Origin: VBDM01 sp963699535
GTDB lineage: Bacteria; Pseudomonadota; Gammaproteobacteria; Burkholderiales; SG8-39
Assembly: GCA_963699535.1 (NCBI GenBank)
Contig: CAVOUJ010000016.1
Span: 103,335-167,334, forward strand
Direction: 5' to 3'
Length of the DNA: 64,000 nt
Shown here: positions 33,563 to 42,943 of the stretch, piece after piece
Layout of the letters: every line of letters starts with the position of its first letter
Numbering within the stretch: the stretch's first letter is position 1
Notes under the pieces: model-generated
Database searches by the model: none
Told to the model about the DNA's origin: nothing
What the model saw: only the letters and a program-made list of their open reading frames with translations
Translations under genes and position numbers: made by a program

Positions 33563-34975
33563 TCAGAACGCCCAGCGGGCTTGGGCGCTCAGGACTTGAA
33601 CCGAGCCCGAGTAGTTGACGTTGAGGTTGCCTCGCGCGAGGTTCTCGCCGGTTGCAGTCTTTGTAACGTTGGAGTCATTCACCTTTATGTACACGTAGCC
33701 GAAATCAAAGCTCAGGGCCTGACCCGGCTGGAAGCCTGCGCCCAGCGCGTACCAGGTCCGGTCCGCGTCTGGCAGGCGTGGTGTCCGGTCGGCCGAAGTG
33801 GTTATGGGCGATTGATCCAAAGCAAGGCCCGCGCGTAGTACCCAGGAACTGTTCACGTTGTAGTTTGCGCCGAAAGAGAAGCGATAAGTGTCCTTGAGGT
33901 TCAGCGTGACTACCGAATCTGGACCAGAATCGAACTTGATCCGCAGCTCGGGCAACGCGCTCCAGTTAGTTCGACTGAGGTCCACCATTAGTGCCAATTG
34001 ATCCGAAGCCTTCCCATAAGCACTAAGGGACCATGTCGCAGGCAAGACTACGTCTGCCTTGGCACCCTGATCGACCAAGCGGAAGTTCGGGTTAGCAGCA
34101 ATACCTCCGACCGTGCCGTCCACGAGGGGATTGCCTGTCACAGGCAGTGTAATGTCAGAGTTTCCGGAAAGCGAGTGTTTCATCTTCGAACGATAGGCAA
34201 ACCCCCACCGGGTGTCATTGTCCGGTTGGAAAAGAAAGCCGAGGTTGTAACCCCAAGCGGTACTATCTGCAGTGACCTTGGCATCACCGTCGTTTGGGTT
34301 GGTGTTCGGATTGTACGGGCCGCCGTTGGCAGGGGGAGCGGTATAGCCGCATACGGCGCTAGCTCCTACTGTGGGAAGCGAGCAAAGCGTAGCGAAGTCG
34401 ATTTTCTGTGTCAGCTCAGCGTTGAGCTTCTGGTAGTTGATCCCAGCACCCGCGGAAATGACTTCGTTGAACTTGTATGCACCGGCGAAGTTGACGTTCA
34501 CGGTCTTGATCTCCGAGCGTACCGCGTGGTACCGGCCGGCCCAGTTGCTATCGTATTCGGTCGCAAGCCCAAACGGCGCGTTGATGCCGGCACCCAGGGA
34601 AAAGCTGCTCGTAATAGGGTGTGTGTAGTAGAGATTTGGCACCACCGCTGCCTCTCCGGGATCGCTTCCCCCGCCACCACTGATCTGCGAACCCAATACA
34701 CTGCTCGCGCCATTCACGTTAGCTGTGAAGCTCGGCTTGATGAAATGGCCCGCAACGACGAATTGCGGTCTCGAGAAGCGTGTCATCCCCGCGGGGTTGT
34801 ACCAGACGGTGCTCGCGTCCTCCGCGATCGCGGCGCCGCCGGCGTACGCGTTGCCGATACCGGAAGCATTGTTCTCGGCGAGCTGGAAGAACGCAGCCGG
34901 AGCCGGCGCGGAGATCGAGGCGATGGCGGCGGCCACCGCAGACTGACGCAGAAAACGACGAGTGCGAGATTTCAT
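33563..34975 (-). CDS. FadL/TodX-family outer-membrane transporter
   Basis: 470 residues. After an RRFLRQS-type leader and signal peptide comes the FadL hatch: FFQLAENNASGIGNAYAGGA then EDASTVWYNPAGMTR, followed by a barrel of amphipathic strands ending in ARWAF. FadL family proteins carry long-chain fatty acids or hydrophobic aromatics across the outer membrane; which is moved here is unknown. A twin Arg in the leader is present, but Sec export is normal for the family. Start is preceded by GGAGGAG. Confidence 0.88.
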   Translation of the reverse strand: MKSRTRRFLRQSAVAAAIASISAPAPAAFFQLAENNASGIGNAYAGGAAIAEDASTVWYNPAGMTRFSRPQFVVAGHFIKPSFTANVNGASSVLGSQISGGGGSDPGEAAVVPNLYYTHPITSSFSLGAGINAPFGLATEYDSNWAGRYHAVRSEIKTVNVNFAGAYKFNEVISAGAGINYQKLNAELTQKIDFATLCSLPTVGASAVCGYTAPPANGGPYNPNTNPNDGDAKVTADSTAWGYNLGFLFQPDNDTRWGFAYRSKMKHSLSGNSDITLPVTGNPLVDGTVGGIAANPNFRLVDQGAKADVVLPATWSLSAYGKASDQLALMVDLSRTNWSALPELRIKFDSGPDSVVTLNLKDTYRFSFGANYNVNSSWVLRAGLALDQSPITTSADRTPRLPDADRTWYALGAGFQPGQALSFDFGYVYIKVNDSNVTKTATGENLARGNLNVNYSGSVQVLSAQARWAF

Positions 34976-35102
34976 GTTGTTCTCCTCCTCCTTCGATAAT
35001 CGCTCTGGAAAGCGACAGGAAACGACCTGAACCTGACCGCCGACAACGATAGCACAACGTCGTTGCCCGGCAAAAGGGCAACCCGGCGTGGTTCCCGGGG
35101 CC

Positions 35103-36332
35103 TCAGACCAGGGTCACGCGCGCGAACTTGCGCTTTCCGACCTGAAGCACGACGGTATCTCCCCGCGCCAGGGCGAGGTCCTTGTCCGTCACCTTTTCTC
35201 CGTTGAGGCGTACCCCACCCTGCTCGATCATGCGCAGGCCTTCCGAGGCGCTGGCAACGAGTTGGCACTCTTTGAGCACCTTGACGATCGCCATCCGGGC
35301 CGCCTTCCCGGAGGCTGCCTTTTTACGGTCGCCAGGCACCTTGACCGTGACTTCTGGCATATTCTCCGGCACAGCGTTGTGCTTGAAGCGCGCCTCGAAG
35401 TCGGCCTGAGCGCGCTCGGCGTCGCGCACGCTGTGAAACCGCGAGACCATCTCGCGCGCGAAGAGCACCTTGATGTCGCGCGGGTTGCGGCCATCCGCTA
35501 TTTGCTTTTTCCAACCGCCTATGGTTTCCAGAGACTCGAAGGACAAGAGCTCGACATAGCGCCACATCAACTCGTCGGAGATCGACATCAGCTTTCCGAA
35601 GATGGTCTGGGGAGGTTCGCTGATTCCGACGTAGTTGCCCAGAGATTTCGACATCTTGTCCACGCCGTCAGTGCCTTCAAGGAGCGGCATGGTGAGGATG
35701 CATTGCCGTGCCTGGCCATAATGCTTCTGCAATTCGCGTCCCACGAGCAGGTTGAACTTCTGGTCGGTCCCGCCAAGTTCGACATCGGATTTCATCGCAA
35801 CGGAGTCGTAGCCTTGCATGAGCGGATAGAGGAACTCATGGATCGCGATCGGCTGTCGGGCCGCGTAGCGCTTGCCGAAATCGTCGCGCTCGAGCATTCG
35901 CGCCACGGTCCAGGTCGCCGCGAGGCGGATCAAGCCCGCCGCGCCCAGCTCGTCCGACCACCTTGAATTGAACAGAATCTCGGTGCGGTTGGCGTCGAGA
36001 ATCTTGAACACCTGGTCCTGGTAGGTCTTCGCGTTCTGCAGGATCTGCTCGCGCGAAAGCGGCGGGCGCGTCGCGTTTTTCCCGCTGGGATCGCCGATCA
36101 TTCCGGTGAAATCTCCGATCAGGAACTGGATGTGATGTCCAAGGTCCTGAAACTGCCGTAGCTTGTTGATCACGACCGTATGCCCGAGGTGCAGATCGGG
36201 TGCCGTGGGGTCCATCCCGAGCTTCACGCGCAGGGGCCGCCCGGTTCGGATCTTGTCGCGCAGCTCCGCCTCGACGATCAGCTCATCGCAGCCGCGACGG
36301 ATGACTTTGAGCTGCCGGTCGATTTCGTCCAT
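35103..36332 (-). CDS. tyrS: Tyrosyl-tRNA synthetase
   Basis: 409 residues from ATG 36330-36332. Class I motifs HLGH (in PDLHLGHTVVINKLR) and KMSKS (VDKMSKSLGNY) are intact; the C-terminal S4 RNA-binding domain runs from about 345 (RMIEQGGVRLNGEKV). It belongs to the HLGH subgroup of bacterial TyrRS. An upstream extension in frame overlaps the divergent M23 gene and was rejected. It is transcribed away from the M23 peptidase gene over 64 bp. Confidence 0.95.
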   Translation of the reverse strand: MDEIDRQLKVIRRGCDELIVEAELRDKIRTGRPLRVKLGMDPTAPDLHLGHTVVINKLRQFQDLGHHIQFLIGDFTGMIGDPSGKNATRPPLSREQILQNAKTYQDQVFKILDANRTEILFNSRWSDELGAAGLIRLAATWTVARMLERDDFGKRYAARQPIAIHEFLYPLMQGYDSVAMKSDVELGGTDQKFNLLVGRELQKHYGQARQCILTMPLLEGTDGVDKMSKSLGNYVGISEPPQTIFGKLMSISDELMWRYVELLSFESLETIGGWKKQIADGRNPRDIKVLFAREMVSRFHSVRDAERAQADFEARFKHNAVPENMPEVTVKVPGDRKKAASGKAARMAIVKVLKECQLVASASEGLRMIEQGGVRLNGEKVTDKDLALARGDTVVLQVGKRKFARVTLV

Positions 36333-36396
36333 GGGGCGCAGATGGCTGATCGGCCGTTTATTTGTTAGACTTTTTGCGTCGACCCGCAAGGGAAAC

Positions 36397-37695
36397 ATGC
36401 AAAGCGACAGGGGAGGAATTGTAGCGCGCTCCGGAGCAAGGCGCCTCCGATGGTTGGGGGTCGGACTGGCCGCGCCCTTGTTCGGGGTTGTAGCCGCGTT
36501 CGGAACGGTCCGAGACACCCAGGAGCCGGTTCCCCTTCGCGATACCCTCGAGGTTCTTTCGCTCGACCCAGCTCCGCTCGGCGACTCGGGAACGGTCATC
36601 TATTTCCGGGAAGAGAGATTCCAGAGCGGCGACAACGCCGCGACGCTCCTCAGCCGGCTCGACGCCGACGTCGGCGAAGCAGCGGAGTTTTCGCGCTCAC
36701 CCCAGGCCGTGCGGTCTTTCCGGCTTCTGCGCCCGGGCATGACGGTCCGCGCGAAAGTCGACGACGGTGGCAAGTTGAGGTCGCTTGCGTTTCTCACCGG
36801 GCGCGACACGATTGTTTCGATCGACCGACTCGGCAGCAGTTTTATCACCTTCGAGGATCGGGTTGAGGCAGCGCGCGAAATCGAGATGAGGTCGGGCAAG
36901 ATCACAACCTCGCTATTTGCCGCGACCGATGCGGCGGGAATTCCGGACAATGTCGCGACGCAGGTCGCCGATATCTTCGCGGGCGAGATCGATTTTCACC
37001 GCGACCTGCGCCATGGCGACCGCTTCGCGGTCGTGTTCGAGACCCTCCATCACGGGGGTCGGCCGATTCGATCGGGGCGAGTGCTTGCCGCCGAGTTCGT
37101 GAGCCAGAAGAAAACCTATCGGGCAGTATGGTTCCAGGATCCCTGGGGAACCGGCGGATACTACACGCCGGACGGCTCGAACTTGCGCAAGGCGTTCTTG
37201 CGCTCGCCGCTAGAGTTCTCGCGCGTCACGTCCGGATTCGGCATGCGCCGCCACCCGGTATTTCAGCATTGGCGCGCTCATCAAGGGGTCGACTATGGAG
37301 CCCCGGTGGGTACGAGGGTCAGGGCGACCGGCGATGGCGTCGTGGTGTTCGCGGGGTTGCGGAACGGGTATGGGAATCTTGTCGTGCTCAAGCACCACGG
37401 CGGATACAGCACGTACTACGCGCACCTCCGGAGTTTCGCGCGGGGCTTGAGGTCGGGGGCGCGCGTAGCTCAAGGCGAAGTTATCGGGTACGTCGGACAA
37501 ACGGGCTGGGCCACGGGGCCTCACCTTCACTACGAGTTTCACGTCCACGACCAGAATCGCAATCCGCTGACCATGGTCTTTCCCGCCGCAAGACCGATAC
37601 CTGCCGCCGAGCTGCCTGGTTTCAGGCGAATGGCCGAGCCGCTCGCCGCCCGTCTGGATTTGCTGAAGAACGGCGACGCGACGCTATTCGAGTGA
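36397..37695 (+). CDS. M23 family metallopeptidase (murein endopeptidase-like)
   Basis: 432 residues from ATG 36397. One N-terminal membrane helix (WLGVGLAAPLFGVVAAFG), an OapA/LysM-like middle part, then a LytM domain: HQGVDYGAP (Zn ligands His and Asp) and HLHYEFHVH (second HxH) are complete, so it should be an active endopeptidase cutting peptidoglycan cross-links, like MepM. The stop overlaps the GTG start of anmK, so wall hydrolysis and anhydro-sugar recycling are coupled. Confidence 0.9.
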   Translation: MQSDRGGIVARSGARRLRWLGVGLAAPLFGVVAAFGTVRDTQEPVPLRDTLEVLSLDPAPLGDSGTVIYFREERFQSGDNAATLLSRLDADVGEAAEFSRSPQAVRSFRLLRPGMTVRAKVDDGGKLRSLAFLTGRDTIVSIDRLGSSFITFEDRVEAAREIEMRSGKITTSLFAATDAAGIPDNVATQVADIFAGEIDFHRDLRHGDRFAVVFETLHHGGRPIRSGRVLAAEFVSQKKTYRAVWFQDPWGTGGYYTPDGSNLRKAFLRSPLEFSRVTSGFGMRRHPVFQHWRAHQGVDYGAPVGTRVRATGDGVVVFAGLRNGYGNLVVLKHHGGYSTYYAHLRSFARGLRSGARVAQGEVIGYVGQTGWATGPHLHYEFHVHDQNRNPLTMVFPAARPIPAAELPGFRRMAEPLAARLDLLKNGDATLFE

Positions 37696-38804
37696 ACAGT
37701 TCTACGCGCCCCTCGTCCTCCGAGGTCTATATCGGATTGATGTCGGGCACGAGTCTAGACGGCGTCGACGCGGCGCTTCTGGACCTGGGCAAGCAAGGCG
37801 CTCTGTTGGGAGCGCAGTTTTTTCCCTATTCGAAGCCCATCAAGACTGCGCTGCTTGCCCTGCACGAGCCAAGCAAGGGCGAGCTTGATCGCGCCGCGCT
37901 CATTGGCGTTGAACTCTCCAGACTCTACGCAAGAGCCGTCAACCGGTTGCTGAACAAGCTGGGAATTTCAGCAAAGACCGTACGCGCGATTGGTTGCCAT
38001 GGACAGACGGTTAGGCACCGGCCCGAATCCGGCTATACGCTCCAGCTCGGCAGCCCCGCGTGGCTTGCCGAGCGTACCGGCGTCACGGTGGTCGCCGATT
38101 TCCGCAGCCGCGATATCGCCGCGGGCGGACAAGGCGCACCGCTTGTCCCCGCGTTCCATTCAGCCTGGTTCCGCAGCCGACGCCGCCATCGCGTCATCGT
38201 CAACCTGGGCGGCATGGCCAATCTGACCGATCTTCCCCGAAGCGGGCCCGTGACCGGCTTTGATACGGGGCCGGGGAACGTCCTGCTCGACGCGTGGACG
38301 CGCCTGCACTTCGGCCGCGATTTCGACCGCGGCGGGAGCATAGCGGCGCGCGGAAAGCCTGTTGCGCGCTTGCTGAAGGCGCTCCTCGCCGATCCCTACT
38401 TCCGGAGGCCGCCCCCCAAGAGCACAGGCAGGGACCGGTTCAATCTACGCTGGCTGCGGCTATTTGACGCCGGGCGGCTCGAGCCTGAGGACGTGCAGGC
38501 AACCTTGTCCGAGCTCACCGCGCGCAGCGTCGGAAGTGCGGTGGCGAGATATTGCGTTGGCGCGGAGGAAGTGTATTTATGCGGCGGCGGTGTGCGCAAC
38601 GTCGATCTCGTGAGTCGCATCCGCCGCGCCATGCCCGGAATCGAGGTTGCGTCCACGGAACGGCTCGGAATCCACCCCGACTGGGTGGAAGCAGCCGCCT
38701 TCGCCTGGCTGGCGCAACGAGCGTTGAAGCGAAACCCTGGAAGTATTGCCGCGGTTACCGGAGCAGAGGCAGACCGGGTGCTAGGCGCAATCTACCCGGC
38801 CTGA
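37692..38804 (+). CDS. anmK: Anhydro-N-acetylmuramic acid kinase
   Basis: 370 residues from GTG 37692, in a GTGA overlap with the M23 gene. GLMSGTSLDGVDAALLDL (ATP/substrate loop), GCHGQTVRH, NLGGMANLTDL and FDTGPGNVLLDAW are the AnmK signatures. The enzyme phosphorylates and hydrolyses 1,6-anhydroMurNAc from recycled peptidoglycan to MurNAc-6-phosphate. Longer in-frame extensions upstream lie inside the peptidase gene and are shadows. Confidence 0.93.
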   Translation: MNSSTRPSSSEVYIGLMSGTSLDGVDAALLDLGKQGALLGAQFFPYSKPIKTALLALHEPSKGELDRAALIGVELSRLYARAVNRLLNKLGISAKTVRAIGCHGQTVRHRPESGYTLQLGSPAWLAERTGVTVVADFRSRDIAAGGQGAPLVPAFHSAWFRSRRRHRVIVNLGGMANLTDLPRSGPVTGFDTGPGNVLLDAWTRLHFGRDFDRGGSIAARGKPVARLLKALLADPYFRRPPPKSTGRDRFNLRWLRLFDAGRLEPEDVQATLSELTARSVGSAVARYCVGAEEVYLCGGGVRNVDLVSRIRRAMPGIEVASTERLGIHPDWVEAAAFAWLAQRALKRNPGSIAAVTGAEADRVLGAIYPA

Positions 38805-38835
38805 CTCGCAGCACGGGAGATCCATACGCACTCGC

Positions 38836-39186
38836 CTATGCGGAAAACGACGATCCGCATCCGCAGGTACTCGTCGCATTGGGGTTCTTGATGACGAACT
38901 GGGCGCCTTCCAAGCCTTCACTGTAGTCGATCTCGGCGCCGGCGAGGTATTGATAGCTCATCGGGTCGATAAGTAGCATAACCCCGTTCTTCTCCATTAC
39001 GGTGTCGTCCTCGGCTTTCACCTCGTCGAAGGTGAAGCCATATTGAAATCCGGAACATCCGCCGCCCGTAACAAACACACGCAGCTTCAACTCGGCGTTG
39101 CCCTCCTCGTCGATAAGCTGCTTGACCTTGTTCGCGGCGCTGTCGGTGAAAACGAGCGGCGCGGGCATATCTGCGACTGCGTTCAT
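38836..39186 (-). CDS. erpA: Iron-sulfur cluster insertion protein ErpA
   Basis: 116 residues. A-type carrier with the three conserved cysteines in GGGCSGFQYGF and STCGCGSSF. It receives and hands on Fe-S clusters, essential for isoprenoid synthesis enzymes IspG/H in relatives. The ATG overlaps the bactofilin stop (ATGA). Part of the typical betaproteobacterial argC-to-erpA block. Confidence 0.93.
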   Translation of the reverse strand: MNAVADMPAPLVFTDSAANKVKQLIDEEGNAELKLRVFVTGGGCSGFQYGFTFDEVKAEDDTVMEKNGVMLLIDPMSYQYLAGAEIDYSEGLEGAQFVIKNPNATSTCGCGSSFSA

Positions 39187-39605
39187 GTCTTGACTCCGGT
39201 TACCGGTTTGCTGGTTGCGAGCTTCAGTTCGACGGGCTTCGCCTCGCCCGAGCGGTGCACCAAATGCCCCTCGACTATGGCCCCAAGGTGCATCTCCAGC
39301 GTATTGTAGTGCACATCCCCTTTGACCCGGCAACGCGACTGGAGTTCGAGGAACTCGGCCACGTAGACTGGACCCACGATTTCGCCGTTCACGACGAGGT
39401 GCGACACGCTGATTTCCCCTTCGATCCGCGCCTGTTCGCTCAGTACGAGCGTGGAAGGCTGGTCGGATACCGCCGTCACATTGCCGATGACCTCACCGTC
39501 GACTCGAAGTCCCCCGGAGAAATTGACGTTTCCCTCGATCTTCGTGCCCGCCCCAATCAGGCTGTCGATGCGATTCTGCGGCTTGCTTGGCTGCTTTCGA
39601 AACAT
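39183..39605 (-). CDS. Bactofilin (polymer-forming cytoskeletal protein)
   Basis: 140 residues. A single DUF583 beta-helix core: GAGTKIEGNVNFSGGLRVDG, VVNGEIVGPVYVAEFLELQS, with short polar ends. Bactofilins polymerise without nucleotides at the inner membrane and recruit wall enzymes or polysaccharide machinery. It follows the coiled-coil membrane gene by 15 bp and overlaps erpA. Confidence 0.9.
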   Translation of the reverse strand: MFRKQPSKPQNRIDSLIGAGTKIEGNVNFSGGLRVDGEVIGNVTAVSDQPSTLVLSEQARIEGEISVSHLVVNGEIVGPVYVAEFLELQSRCRVKGDVHYNTLEMHLGAIVEGHLVHRSGEAKPVELKLATSKPVTGVKT

Positions 39606-39620
39606 GATGGTTTGCGCCTG

Positions 39621-40370
39621 CTAAGAAAGGTTGACGTTCTGACTCGCCCGGGCTTCGTTGGACCCATTCTCGAGGATCCGAGCCTGTATCGTTCGCACCC
39701 TCGCCTTCGCCGGAACGCGGAATGTTCCCTCGACGCGACGAAAATACTTGAAGTTAAGCTTGAACGCGGCGTTGCCCGTCTCGGCTCCATCAGGGAAAAT
39801 GATTGTAGCATCCTTGCCTTCCTGCTGCATTTCGACCACGAGCTGCAGCGACCCGTGGAACTCACGGTCAAGTCTTCCCCCCTGAAGGACCAGGAGCCGA
39901 TAACGGTACTCGCCGGGAAGCACGTCGCGCTCGACCCTGAAGCGGTGGATGCTGACCTTTTCGCCGCGGCGCTCGCTGGGTACCAGGTTCTCGAAGAATC
40001 CAAGTTCTTCCTTGAGCCGGTTGTTTTCGTCCTCGAGGGCCTTGACCTGGGAGGCGAGCTGGGTCTGTGCAGACTGCTCGATCTTGAGACGCGATTCGCT
40101 GGCGTTTGCAATCGCGCGCAGCCGTGCCGCCTCGCCTTCCAGCTGCGCCATTGATTCCCGAAGTCGCGCGAACTCGCTTTGCAGCTCGCCGCGATCAAAA
40201 CCCGCGAAACGGCGCCCGGTGTCGTACATCCACGCCGCGCCGGCGAGCACAAGGGAGAGGAACACGAGCATTCCGAGCCAGCGCCAGTACCAGGCGACGT
40301 GCATTTGAACCGTCATCTTCGGCGCCGAGATTCCAAAGCGCCGCCGAAATCGCTTCAGCAACGAAGGCAT
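39621..40370 (-). CDS. DUF6776-type coiled-coil membrane protein
   Basis: 249 residues from ATG 40368-40370. One membrane helix (YWRWLGMLVFLSLVLAGAAW, about 28-47), a periplasmic coiled coil (about 60-130, SEFARLRESMAQLEGEAARL then ESRLKIEQSAQTQL) and a beta-rich C-terminal domain (GEYRYRLLVLQGGRLDREF). This arrangement between argC and bactofilin is a conserved uncharacterised betaproteobacterial gene. A link to the bactofilin is inferred from constant neighbourhood. Confidence 0.75.
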   Translation of the reverse strand: MPSLLKRFRRRFGISAPKMTVQMHVAWYWRWLGMLVFLSLVLAGAAWMYDTGRRFAGFDRGELQSEFARLRESMAQLEGEAARLRAIANASESRLKIEQSAQTQLASQVKALEDENNRLKEELGFFENLVPSERRGEKVSIHRFRVERDVLPGEYRYRLLVLQGGRLDREFHGSLQLVVEMQQEGKDATIIFPDGAETGNAAFKLNFKYFRRVEGTFRVPAKARVRTIQARILENGSNEARASQNVNLS

Positions 40371-40387
40371 CCAATTCTCCGCCCGCT

Positions 40388-41416
40388 CTAGGGCACGATT
40401 GCCAAGTGCGAAAGACCCGAGTCTTCCGCCAACCCACACATGATATTCATATTCTGCACCGCTTGTCCTGAAGCACCCTTCACCAAGTTGTCGATCACCG
40501 ACATGACTACCAGCATGTCGCGTCCGCCGGGACGGTGGACCGCGATACGGCAGACGTTTGCGGCGCGCACCGAGCGCGTATCGGGTACGCTGCCTGCGGG
40601 AAGGACATCGACGAAGGGCTCGCCGCGATAGCGCTCCTCGAACAGTCGCTGGAAATCAATCTCCTTTGTGATGCGCGCATACAAGGTGGCGTAGATGCCT
40701 CGAATCATGGGAGTGAGGTGCGGCACAAAGGTCAGACCCACCCTCCTTCCCGCGATTGCCTCCAGCTCTTGCAGGATTTCAGGCAGGTGCCGGTGTCCGG
40801 CAACTCCATACGCCATGAAATTGTCCGACGCCTCGGCGAACAGCAAGTGTTCTTCGGTCTTCTTTCCTGCGCCGCTTACTCCGGACTTGGCGTCGGCGAT
40901 GAGGTGATCGAGGTCGACGGCCCCGGATTCGACAAGAGGCAGCAGGCCAAGCTGAACCGCGGTCGGGTAGCATCCCGGATTCGCCACCAGGCGAGCGCCC
41001 TTGATTTTCGCGCGATGTACTTCAGGAAGGCCGTACACCGCCTCCGCGAGGAGCTCGCGCGCAGCGTGCTTGACCTTGTACCACCGTTCCCACTCGGTGA
41101 CCGCCCGAATGCGGAAGTCTGCCGAGAGATCCACCACGCGAACACCCGCTTCCAGGAGCGAGCGCGCCTCGCTCATCGCGACCGCGTTGGGCGTTGCAAA
41201 GAAAACGACGTCACAGTGCGCGAGATCTCCCTTGCCCGGGTCCGAGAACTCGAGCGACACCGCCCCGCGCAGGCTCGGGAAAAGCTTCGCGACCGGCACG
41301 CCCGCCTCCTTGCGAGACGTGATCACGGCCAACTCTACCTGCGGATGCCGGGCGAGGATTCGCAGCAGCTCGATGCCGGTATAACCGGTCCCGCCCACAA
41401 TACCCGCCTTGATCAT
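40388..41416 (-). CDS. argC: N-acetyl-gamma-glutamyl-phosphate reductase
   Basis: 342 residues. NADP fold GIVGGTGYTGIELLRIL at the start; catalytic cysteine in ARLVANPGCYPTA; RHLPEI and VPHLTPMIRGI are characteristic. It reduces N-acetylglutamyl-phosphate to the semialdehyde in arginine synthesis. It lies downstream of the rplM-rpsI terminator on the same strand, so it needs its own promoter. Stop is 18 bp before the coiled-coil membrane gene. Confidence 0.95.
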   Translation of the reverse strand: MIKAGIVGGTGYTGIELLRILARHPQVELAVITSRKEAGVPVAKLFPSLRGAVSLEFSDPGKGDLAHCDVVFFATPNAVAMSEARSLLEAGVRVVDLSADFRIRAVTEWERWYKVKHAARELLAEAVYGLPEVHRAKIKGARLVANPGCYPTAVQLGLLPLVESGAVDLDHLIADAKSGVSGAGKKTEEHLLFAEASDNFMAYGVAGHRHLPEILQELEAIAGRRVGLTFVPHLTPMIRGIYATLYARITKEIDFQRLFEERYRGEPFVDVLPAGSVPDTRSVRAANVCRIAVHRPGGRDMLVVMSVIDNLVKGASGQAVQNMNIMCGLAEDSGLSHLAIVP

Positions 41417-41510
41417 CCCGTCCTCTGTAACCGGCTGTTCGGCCTACCGGTTCCTTATCGATGTTCCCGAAGGCGATCTTGCCCATCTTCAGGGGAACAA
41501 CACCGAAAAC

Positions 41511-41534
41511 AAAAAAGCCGCCCGAGGGCGGCTG
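41511..41534 (-). terminator. Intrinsic terminator of the rplM-rpsI operon
   Basis: On the minus strand GCCGCCC-TC-GGGCGGC is followed directly by TTTTTT. It lies 22 bp after the rpsI stop and before argC. A textbook Rho-independent terminator. Confidence 0.9.
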
Positions 41535-41555
41535 TGCTGCAGCAAACTCCTCGCA

Positions 41556-41948
41556 TCAGCGTTTGGAGTATTGCTTGCGCTTCCGCGCCTTGTGCAAGCC
41601 GACTTTCTTTCGCTCGACCTCGCGCGCGTCGCGCGTGACGAGTCCTGCCTTGCTGAGTAGCGGCTTGAGAGCCGGGTCATACTCGATCAAGGCGCGCGTA
41701 AGGCCGTGGCGCACCGCGCCCGCCTGCCCGAATTCGCCTCCCCCGGTTACATTCACCATGACGTCAAATTGGGTCAGCTTGTCCGTCAATACCAGCGGCT
41801 GTCGCACGACCATCTGTCCGGTCTCGCGCGCGAAGTACTGGTTTGCCGGACGGTCGTTGACGACAAAATCGCCCTTGCCGGGTTTGATGAACACCCGTGC
41901 GACCGCGCTCTTGCGCCGGCCGGTGCCGTAATAGTACTGCCCGATCAT
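41556..41948 (-). CDS. rpsI: 30S ribosomal protein S9 (uS9)
   Basis: 130 residues, normal length. YYYGTGRRKSAVARVFIKPG at the start and the basic tail ending KKVGLHKARKRKQYSKR are diagnostic; the tail reaches the P-site tRNA. The ATG overlaps the rplM stop (ATGA, 41945-41948). Confidence 0.98.
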   Translation of the reverse strand: MIGQYYYGTGRRKSAVARVFIKPGKGDFVVNDRPANQYFARETGQMVVRQPLVLTDKLTQFDVMVNVTGGGEFGQAGAVRHGLTRALIEYDPALKPLLSKAGLVTRDAREVERKKVGLHKARKRKQYSKR

Positions 41949-42379
41949 GCGTTGATCTCCAGAGTCTTCGGCTGCTGAGCGTGGTGCGGGTGCTCTCCAC
42001 CCGCATACACCTTCAGCTTCTTGAACATGGCGTAGCCAAGCGGTCCCTTGGGCAGCATTCCCTTCACCGCTATTTCCAGCGCCCGCGTCGGGAACCGCGA
42101 CTGCATCTTGGCGAACGTCGTCGAATAGACTCCGCCCGGGTACGTACTGTGGCGGTAGTACATCTTTCCCTCGCCCTTGTTTCCGGTGACGCGGAGTTTG
42201 CCCGCGTTGACGACGACGACATAGTCGCCCGTGTCCACGTGCGGCGTGAATTCCGGCTTGTGCTTGCCGCGCAGCCGACGGGCGATCTCCGCGGCGAGAC
42301 GGCCGAGCACTCTGTTGCTGGCGTCTACCAGATACCAGTCGCGTCTGACCTCATGCGGCTTGGCCGAAAACGTAGGCAT
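41945..42379 (-). CDS. rplM: 50S ribosomal protein L13 (uL13)
   Basis: 144 residues. RDWYLVDASNRVLGRLAAEI and the MLPKGPLGYAMFKKLKVYAG block are diagnostic of L13. First gene of the rplM-rpsI operon, with a strong promoter 42 bp upstream of the ATG and a terminator after rpsI. Confidence 0.98.
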   Translation of the reverse strand: MPTFSAKPHEVRRDWYLVDASNRVLGRLAAEIARRLRGKHKPEFTPHVDTGDYVVVVNAGKLRVTGNKGEGKMYYRHSTYPGGVYSTTFAKMQSRFPTRALEIAVKGMLPKGPLGYAMFKKLKVYAGGEHPHHAQQPKTLEINA

Positions 42380-42420
42380 GCTATTGGGTCCGGTGTCCGG
42401 GGATTCGACGAAAGCCGGTG

Positions 42421-42449
42421 ATTTTATTGAAGAAGTAGCGGGGTGTCAA
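42421..42449 (-). promoter_or_regulatory. Sigma-70 promoter of rplM-rpsI
   Basis: Minus strand TTGACA (42444-42449), 17-bp spacer, TAAAAT (42421-42426). A near-consensus promoter as expected for ribosomal protein genes. Confidence 0.85.
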
Positions 42450-42516
42450 CACGCTTTGTGGGTATCATGGCGGACCACGAGCCTATCGAAGCGGAGAATG
42501 CACTGGAGGTAACTCA

Positions 42517-42939
42517 ATGGAATGCACGGTGAAATGGGTCGGGCCGGGCGGCATGAGCTTCGTCGCCGAAACCGAAAGCAGTCACGCGTTCGTGATGGAT
42601 GGCGCGCCCGAGGGCGGCGGCCGCAATCTGGGCCCGCGGCCGATGGAAACGGTGCTGGCAGGCACCGGGGGGTGCACCGCCTATGACGTAGTAATGATCC
42701 TCAGGAAGAGCGGACAAAAGGTCTCGGGCTGCGAAGTCCGGCTCAGCGCGGAGCGCGCAGAGACCGATCCCAAGGTGTTCACGAAGATTCACATGCATTT
42801 CGTCGTGCGCGGCAGGGACTTGAAGCCGTCGACCGTAGAGAGCGCCATCAAACTCTCTCACAGCAAGTATTGCTCGGCGTCGATCATGCTCGCCAAGACC
42901 GCGACGATCTCGCACGACTACGAGATCGTCGCCGACTAG
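42517..42939 (+). CDS. OsmC family protein
   Basis: 140 residues. The two peroxidatic/resolving cysteines are in GTGGCTAYDVVMILRK and SHSKYCSASIMLAK; RPMETVLAGTGGCT is the family hallmark. OsmC-like proteins reduce organic hydroperoxides or protect thiols. GGAGG lies 6 bases before the ATG. It converges with coq7, stops 4 bp apart. Confidence 0.92.
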   Translation: MECTVKWVGPGGMSFVAETESSHAFVMDGAPEGGGRNLGPRPMETVLAGTGGCTAYDVVMILRKSGQKVSGCEVRLSAERAETDPKVFTKIHMHFVVRGRDLKPSTVESAIKLSHSKYCSASIMLAKTATISHDYEIVAD

Positions 42940-42943
42940 ATCT